This document shows positions 57,166-64,000 of a DNA stretch of 64,000 nucleotides, one piece after another. The notes under the pieces were generated by a model. The model made no database searches. It worked only from the letters and a program-made list of their open reading frames with translations, and had not been told where the DNA came from. Source of the stretch: Gambelia wislizenii (lineage: Eukaryota; Chordata; Lepidosauria; Squamata; Crotaphytidae); contig JAUMIR010000001.1 of the NCBI GenBank assembly GCA_030847615.1, positions 438,580,687 through 438,644,686 on the forward strand. The letters run 5' to 3'. The position numbers were made by a program, and so were the translations under genes. Within the stretch, counting starts at the first letter, position 1. Every line of letters starts with the position of its first letter.

Positions 57166-58216
57166 TCAAAAGGATTATTGAGAAATTCTCTTGGACTGTT
57201 CACTCTAATTTCTTCTTTATAATTTTACTACCAAATGTTCACTCTGAAAATAACAGTGTAGTATTCTAAACCATGACTTGTAATCACAGATCCTTTTGTT
57301 ATACAGGCAGTGGCTTATATTAAATTGAGATATTTAGGATTTGGGTGTCCCCTCTTTGTTTGTTGCTACTGTTATCAATCTGTATTTGGCTGCCAGAATA
57401 TATATTGAAGTGTTCTCCTTCTGTGATTTTCTCACAGAGTTCTTGAAACTATCTGCACTAGAACAGATTTTGTGCCAACTACATTTAAGAAAAAAAATTA
57501 GACTAATTTTTAAATGTCTAAATGTTTTAGACTCACACTGCATTTTGTTTACTTTGGATTTAGCCTGTTGCTTAATCTCTTTTTAGAGAATTGGTTATTG
57601 CATGTTTTACTATCTGAAATAAATAAATAAATAAATAAAATGACTGCTAGCAGATTTGCTATTTAGATTGTCAAATATAAAAGGTGTTCTATAGTATTTT
57701 AAAATAGAAAATGTCACCTTAGAACTACCAGCAAACACTGAAAGGAGAGTTTTAAGAAATCTGATTTGATTTGTGGCTGTGATGGTGTGGAAAAATTATT
57801 GCTCTGGTCTCAAATATAGTGAATGATATAATAAACAAAATGGTGTGAGTTATGATTCCGTGGCAATACCTATCCTATTAGGTTGCCATAAATCCAGGTT
57901 TTGCCATGTGGGTTCAACCTCTGTAACACAAATTTTGTATCATTGTTTATTTGCAGAGAGTAAGATTGCTTTGCTTTGTTTTGTTTGTTGTAAATTTGAT
58001 TTATAAGAAATGGGAAAGGAAACACATTTCAAAACAGATAGGTCTTAGTGCTGGTAGATCCCATTCCTTAAAGGTAAACTGCGAACTGGGACTTATAAAA
58101 GGAAAATTTGGGCCTGAATCTGCAAACTATCCTTAAATGTATAGACTCATCTCATGATTTGCATAAATATCAGTGGGAAATGTTCTACTGTGCAGATAAA
58201 TAATATTACTCCAATG
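57166..58216. other. Intronic stretch with no recognised gene
   Basis: No exon. An (AAAT)n run lies at 57619-57641 and the preceding 57330-57620 may be an old LINE 3' UTR. Nothing else recognised. Confidence 0.45.
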
Positions 58217-58440
58217 TGTGTGCATGTGTGCCTTTAAGTCACCTGTCGATGTATGGTAACCCTATGAATTTCATAGGGTTTTTATAGGCAAGGAATATTC
58301 AGAGGCGGTTTTACCAGTTCCTTTCTCTGAAATGTTGCCTACAGCACCTGGTATTCATTGACAGTCTCCCTGCTTAACTTCCAAGACCAGACAGGATCTG
58401 ATGATTTAAGGGTATTTAGGCACATTACTCCAACATTATT
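58217..58440 (-). mobile_element. 5S-rRNA-headed SINE with ACA-type tail
   Basis: Minus strand: the head at 58400-58337 reads as 5S rRNA with an internal deletion (plus strand CACCTGGTATTCATTGACAG, TCTCCCTGCTTAACTTCC and AAGACCAGACAGGATCTG). The body has the inverted GAATATTCAGAGGCGG block and a tail with TATGGTAACCCTATG and GTGTGCCTTTAAGTCACC. The tail corresponds to the tail of the tRNA-headed SINEs at 4721 and 19533, so head and tail have been combined differently. Confidence 0.75.
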
Positions 58441-60665
58441 CTATCAACACAAAAGCAAAATGGGCATTCTGCTCAATCTATTACAGTACTTCAATTTGTG
58501 AGAGCTTAGTAAAACTTTTCTCCATGACACAGAGGCAAATTTCTAATGATCAGGCAAACCATTAAGTCTAACATACCTTACAAGGCCTTCTTTGAAGATA
58601 AAATCAGATAATGACATGTATGAGTTCCCTGAGCTTTCTGGGGAAAGGTTGGGATGTAAAGTAGATAAATAATAATTCTGTGATTTTAAATAGAAGACCA
58701 GAGTTGAAAGTATCTCATGTTGGTTCAAATGCCACAAAGCCAGGATATTGGAAGCTAAGGCTGATGTCTTAACCAATTTTTAAAAGTAGTCATGTTAGTC
58801 TCTTGCAGCATAAAAAGGAGGAAAGAAGGAGGAGGAGAGAAAGAAATGTGGCAGCACCTTTAAGACTTGCTGGTTTTTATTTTTGTAAGAACTATAGTGG
58901 ATGTAAACCGACTTCTCTAGATGCAGTACCAAGTGGATATAGTACAACTTGGTACTCCATCTGAAAAAGTGGGTTTATATCCACAAAGTTGTAGTTTCCA
59001 GAAGGTCATTCCAGGATTTTGTGGACTTCCCCCTCCACAGGCTGAAAGGAATACTGCATTCGGAGCTCTGCACTACAGTAGCAGTGTACCATACTGTACT
59101 GTACAATACAGTACCATGTCACTCAGGCAGTGGTAGCATTCTGACAGTGGTATAAAGAAAGCACACTAGACACAGAAAGAGAGAGACCTTGGTATATACA
59201 ATACAAAGCTCCCTCATTTCCCTAAGGCATTCTATGAAATGGGAAGGACACTGTGGCAGCCCTGGAGTTAGTGTAAGGAAAAGGAAACAAAACATCTGCC
59301 CTCTATCTTCCAAGTTGGGAGAGCCCAAGCCTTGGTAGAACTCAGTCTATAGTCCATCACTTTGAGTAGTACCATACTAGAGTTTGAGGTCATGCACAAG
59401 TCCTTAGAACAAGGGTAGAAAATGTTGACCCACCATACATTTTAGACTACAGCTCTCATGGTCCCTTACCATTACCCATGCTAGGTAGAGCTGATGGCAG
59501 TTGCAGGCTCTAGAAAGCCAAAGATTTATTTCTCACTGGTGCTCTCAACATGCATGTCCACACCCACAAAAGGCTAGTGTACAGCTTTCCATCCATTTTT
59601 ATCTACTCAGGCACAATAATTGTTCATCCCTGCTCAGCAGTCAGGGCAAAATGGATAATCTATCACCTGTCTGTCTGTCTATTTATCTGAAACATTTATA
59701 CCCCACTCTTTTGCCAAGAAAACTCCCAGAGCAGTTTACAAGTAGTTAGATACTCCTTGCCCTCAGGATTATAGTCTAATAGTTAATAACACCCAAGGGA
59801 AAAGGGACAGCAGAGAAGGACAAAAAATTAAGTTCAGCAGCAATTTGGTCCAGCCACAATGGAGTTGTGTTATGCTCCTCTTTTGCTTCCTCTGTGTCAG
59901 AGCAGAGGCAGTTGGAAATCTGGAGTGAGGGCCCTGGCACAGTGGAGGTGTGGCTGGCTACTCCTCTTCTGTGGTGAAAGCAGCAGCCATTGGAAACCTG
60001 GAGGGAAGGGCTATCAGATGCTACAAGGGCTCAGACACTATTAACAAGTAAATGTACAACAAGAGCTTTCATCAGTGTGTCCTTGTATGTTGTGCAGGGA
60101 AGAAAAGCCTTGGACAGTGATCTTTGTTGTGCAAAAAGAAGCATTCCAAGTAGACAAATGTCCTTGTTTTACTTTGTGAAATGTTGGAGGGTATGACATG
60201 CTTGTCACCAAGAGATGACAGACAGAGAGCATATGGCAGGGGAAAGATATATATTTGTCCAAGAAACACAGCTTGCTAGCATTCCCACACTCATCCTAAA
60301 CTGTGTTTACATGTACATTCAACATCTTGCACATTCATTTTTTTCCCATTGGAGAGGGAGAGAGGAAAAAACTATGATATCTTCAATATGTTCATATCAG
60401 GTGGAGTTAATTGAAAATTCTTTTTAACTAGGGAATGAAGTATTTCAGCACAAAAATGTGTAATGATATACATTTTACTTCTGCATGACATTACACAGAT
60501 GTTCTGTCATGAAATTCTGTAGCGTTAACATGCATATGCATCCACATACAGGTTTGATTTAGCTGGATGGCATCTTGATCAATAAAATAACAGCATCCTG
60601 GGTATGTCTGGCATTGCTTTTCAGTCTCCAGAAGTAGCAAAATCCCTAAAGTGGCAAAATGCCAG
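58441..60665. other. Intronic stretch with repeat scraps
   Basis: No exon recognised. About 58780-58990 is a fragment of the same sauropsid repeat as 20235-20345, inverted (GTGGCAGCACCTTTAAGAC). About 59405-59510 is a MITE scrap (AGACTACAGCTCTCATGG). About 59690-59745 (TATACCCCACTCTTTTGCC) resembles an L2 3' end. Confidence 0.45.
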
Positions 60666-60671
60666 CAGTGC

Positions 60672-60888
60672 ATGGTAATATATACAGCTGCCTCACTCCA
60701 GGACAGATTGTTTGCCCATCTAGCCAGTATAGTCTGCTCTGACAGTAACTCTCCAGGGTCTCAGCTTGAAGGCTTTTATATTAGGTGCTGTCTGAACTCT
60801 TCAATAGTACGTAGATGCCAGGGATTGAACCTGCAACCTTCTGTGTGCAAAGTGTGTGTTGTACCACTAAGCTATGGTTACATAAGAT
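60672..60888 (-). mobile_element. tRNA-headed SINE, minus strand
   Basis: Minus-strand A box TAGCTTAGTGGT (60874-60863) and B box GGTTCAATCCC (60831-60821) show a tRNA-derived head. The body CTGGAGAGTTACTGTCAGAG and tail GGCTAGATGGGCAAACAATC, CTGGAGTGAGGCAGCTG follow. The tail matches that of the 5S-headed SINEs at 60893 and 8505. Confidence 0.75.
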
Positions 60889-60892
60889 GCTG

Positions 60893-61085
60893 TGGTGCAT
60901 CCACCATCCCATCCCAAACACAGTCAATCTCATCTGATTTGGGGAGCTGAACTGGGTCAGGCCCGGTTTGTTTGTGCTGGTTGGTGATATCTCCAAGTAG
61001 GACTAGAAAAGATGAAACAGTTGAGTCAGTGCAAGGCTAGATGACCAATGGTATGACTCAATGTAAGGTAGTTTCCTGTGTGCCT
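60893..61085 (+). mobile_element. 5S-rRNA-headed SINE, plus strand
   Basis: The head has CATCCCAAACACAGTCAATC, TCATCTGATTTGGGGAGC and ACTGGGTCAGGCCCGG in the order of 5S rRNA. The tail is GGCTAGATGACCAATGG, then GACTCAATGTAAGGTAG. It starts four bases from the head of the preceding minus-strand SINE, making a head-to-head pair. Confidence 0.75.
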
Positions 61086-64000
61086 AAAGATACTGCCCCA
61101 CACTTCTCTCCCAGAATGAACAGTCCCACTGGAGACACACTCTGGCAGCTCCGTCATAAGCTGGTTCCACCTGGGAAGGCACAATGTTGAGTGATTGAGT
61201 CTCAGTCTGGGAAATAGGTCATGGGTCTCTAACTGTCATAAAAATTTGCAATTCTTCTTTGCAATTTCATATTCAGCACTGTGCTATAAGAACTGATACA
61301 GATATACGTACGGTTTTGAAAAGGCCACACAGGGTCAATGAAAGAGAATTTGGTTGAAATAGTGATGGAAACAATACTAGAGATGGAAATGAGTTTTATT
61401 TTAAATATCAACACAAATGACCTGAGAGTGGCAAATTCAGCTAGATGAAGCTGAATGTGGATCTAAGCAGCCACAGGATCAGAACCTATTAATGGGATTT
61501 TGTTTCAAACTTCAGTTGTAGTGAAATATGATAGATTTAGTTTGGCTCAGTTTAGAGGATTTAGAGCCTTATCGCATGAGGCAGGTGAATCGCAATTGCA
61601 TCTGGAGAATTGTGCCTTCAGATGGGTGTACCGCATGATGTCATTGCTGTTCTGTTGTGTGAGAGACCATTTTAAAAGCAATTTTTTTAATAAAAAGAAA
61701 AAAATCTGGTAATGATCTCCTTTACTGCTTCTGTTGTGCTATAATTTCCTCTGCAAAAGTGCAATTGTGCTTTTATGCTGATTTTGGGTGGTTGGGGGTT
61801 GTCATTGGACATGATTTGGGTGGGCAAACATAGTGATCTTGGGAGATCCAGCCCCTCTCCAGAATCTCTGTCACTTCTATGCTACAACAGCATGGTGTGC
61901 TAATGACTTATTCTCTCTCTGCCTTTCTCTCTCACACACACATACACACTGTGGCGCAGCACTCGGCTCCTCAAGGCAAACCTCCCCATCCAGGTTTTGC
62001 ATCTACATGGTGGGTTGTGCTCGGATGGTGTACAATTTTGGGGGGCGGGGAAGAGTGAGAGAGAGAAGGGTGGGGGAATGTGAGTGGGGAGAGTGCACAT
62101 GTGGGTAGGTGGCTAAACCCTGGGTGGAGTTCCAGGCCAGGAAAACCAGATCAAGGCAGAGGAAAAGTCTGTGGGCCACCCCATCCCTCACCTGCCCCAA
62201 CTCCCCTTGGAACCAAAGAACAAGAGGGAAGGGAAAGCTGGAAACTTTTTCAAAGGTTACACCTTCCAAGCACAGCGTGGATGCCAAACAATGAAAAAGG
62301 GTGGAGATAATGTTTTGGAGGAGGTGGTGGGCAGTCAGTGTGTACGACAACACATTAGCTCAACAGACACTTTAATCTTGCAATAATGCTGAAGGTAAGG
62401 TAAAAAAGCTATTGCATTTTTACAGATAACACAGTTGTCATAGGATAGGATCCTTGAGCAATATGCCTCTTAGTTTTACTCAATTTGGACTCAATATACA
62501 AAGAGATCTTCAATCCCCTTTCCAAATATATATTGGAGAAAGGAACTATGTTGCATCAATGTGTGCCACTAAAGGAACATCATCTCCACCTAAGCCACTT
62601 CCACCAAAATGTACTGTTAGTTGCAGACAGTAATAAACAACTGTTGCAGTGTGTAGCTGCTTTTAATCAAAGAAAAAGTCCAGTCATAGCTCTCCTTCAC
62701 CATATTGAGTTTAGCCCATAGATATAATGAAGGGGATAGCAAACAATAGAGATGAACAACTTCCCTGTATTCGATTGAGTTTAGTAGGATTTTTGTGTAT
62801 TGGATTCTGAACCAGATTTTGTTGCTTTGGAACCAACTAGAGGTTCAGTACTGAAGAAGCAAGCACTTGTTCAAAATCAAATCTGTTTGATATTAAGCAA
62901 TAGCTTCCAAGCACTGATTGTAATATATATATATGGGAGATAAGAAGGCTTTAAATATGGCATATCTTACAGTTTTGCCCTTTGGTGTTAATGCCAACTT
63001 CAAACACATAGTAACTCTTCATAAAACAATGCTTTTCATCATGTGTTTACTACAGGATTATTTATCATGTAATTTCTAGCTAGCCATTAAAAGGCAGTAT
63101 ATTTCCAAACATTTACAGATTTGTAATTTTCCCCCAGAAAGCTGAAGCATGATAAAATAAGACAGATAATGATAAATAAGCATATGAGTAAGCCTAGCTG
63201 GAAGGAGCAAAGTATACTATTAATGTCCCTCCTGTGAAGTTAAATCCTATTTCTTTTAGCTGTTTCTTCATTAGTTAATGAGGTCTTACAAAAATGGCTT
63301 TTTAAAATGGTGTTTTCACTTCCTTGCCTGTAGAAAAATTTTAAAATATTAATAAAAAAAACACACTGTCATTGGTAGGTGCAGTATAAATTTAGGCAAT
63401 ACATTACCTTAGGTGTATGTGTGGGAGAGGCAGGCAGGCCATAAAACCACAAATAAAATGGGCAAAACATTCAGAGAGTCAACTCTGGATTTTTTTTAAA
63501 ATGGGGAAGTTAGGTACCCTTTAAGAAAAAAATAAAGAACAATAATAGTTTCAAACTGATTGTCATAGCTGGAATGGAATGTGACTCCCTGGGTAACTGA
63601 CTGGTTAAAAACTTGCCAGTGGAAAAATTGAACTTTCCAGTTTCTAATCAACATGAGAAGCTTGTACAGATTATTTGGAACTAACTTCTCTTGGTTTTTG
63701 CTCTGCTTCAGTAATAATTATCAGTGGGCAAATTGTTAATAGCCTCAAAATACTGCTACTCTAGTAGGTATTGACTCTGTTGTGTTATTATCTCATTTTA
63801 AAGAGCCTTTAAGATGGATCATAAAGATTAAACTTTCACTCTCTATAACATGTGAACCCAGTGTGTTCCATTCAATTCAAAGATGTTCTCTAAGGATAGA
63901 AGATGTATTTAAATACGGGTGATTGCCTATCTTTCTTATGCCTATATGCATATAGGACTTGACACTTTATAGTTAGCAGATTAAGACCTTCTATTCCCAA
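61086..64000. other. Intronic stretch to the right end
   Basis: No exon or complete mobile element recognised. A short CA run lies at about 61931-61950. Frames at 61833-62386 are G/C-skewed chance ORFs. The last 350 bp (63650-64000) are unique-looking and could hold conserved non-coding sequence, but I cannot support it. Confidence 0.45.

Noticed and set aside
60805..60888. tRNA gene (minus strand)
   Set aside because: A and B boxes are present but the flanking sequence does not fold as a complete tRNA and continues into a SINE tail. The SINE heads at 4721, 19533 and 29305 were rejected for the same reason.
60893..60990. 5S rRNA gene
   Set aside because: The similarity covers only part of 5S rRNA, has several substitutions and runs into a SINE body and tail; the same holds at 8634-8712 and 58337-58400.

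Overview
The window is a stretch of a squamate reptile (lizard-type) genome. The clearest signs are a Sauria-type SINE at 29305-29534, SINEs with tRNA-derived and 5S-rRNA-derived heads whose tails end in ACA-rich repeats, CR1 copies ending in the octamer-like ATTCTATG repeat, and L2, Penelope, DIRS and Gmr1-like Gypsy retroelements side by side. Base composition is AT-rich, and nothing looks bacterial or viral in organisation.

Only one host-gene exon is recognisable: a 119-bp plus-strand exon at 20002-20120 with good splice sites. It encodes the segment between the PAS domains of a neuronal PAS protein, most likely NPAS3. NPAS3 is known for very large introns, so I read about 20 kb on the left and 44 kb on the right as flanking introns. 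No second exon was recognised.

Layout from left to right. 1-2658: intron with CR1/L2 scraps, palindromic repeats and a possible conserved element. 2659-4324: Penelope-like element with inverted ends and a nested LINE tail. 4721-10032: SINEs, a CR1 tail, a 5S-headed SINE, a mariner-like MITE and an L2 tail. 11468-12281: second Penelope-like element. 13215-21910: an unnamed dispersed repeat (two copies) and the exon. 24430-24943 and 26530-26858: two large foldback structures. About 26085 and 33420: a direct duplication of roughly 0.25 kb. 31128-32690: hAT MITE and L2. 34030-38996: nearly full-length CR1 split by an 878-bp TTA-flanked DNA transposon. 42600-57165: a retroelement pile of DIRS, CR1 fragment, L2 and Gmr1-like LTR element. 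57166-64000: intron with SINEs.

The most striking element is the LTR retrotransposon at 50927-57160. It has two 982-bp LTRs that differ at about five positions, a perfect 5-bp target duplication, and one uninterrupted 1138-codon frame holding a coiled coil, a SCAN-like capsid region, a zinc knuckle and a protease. Its reverse transcriptase is reduced to a catalytically dead relic and I see no integrase. It looks like a recently moved, non-autonomous gag-protease element that must have used enzymes supplied in trans.

The other recurring theme is mix-and-match SINEs: the same two tail types occur behind both tRNA-derived and 5S-derived heads. All identifications come from reading the sequence; no database search was possible.
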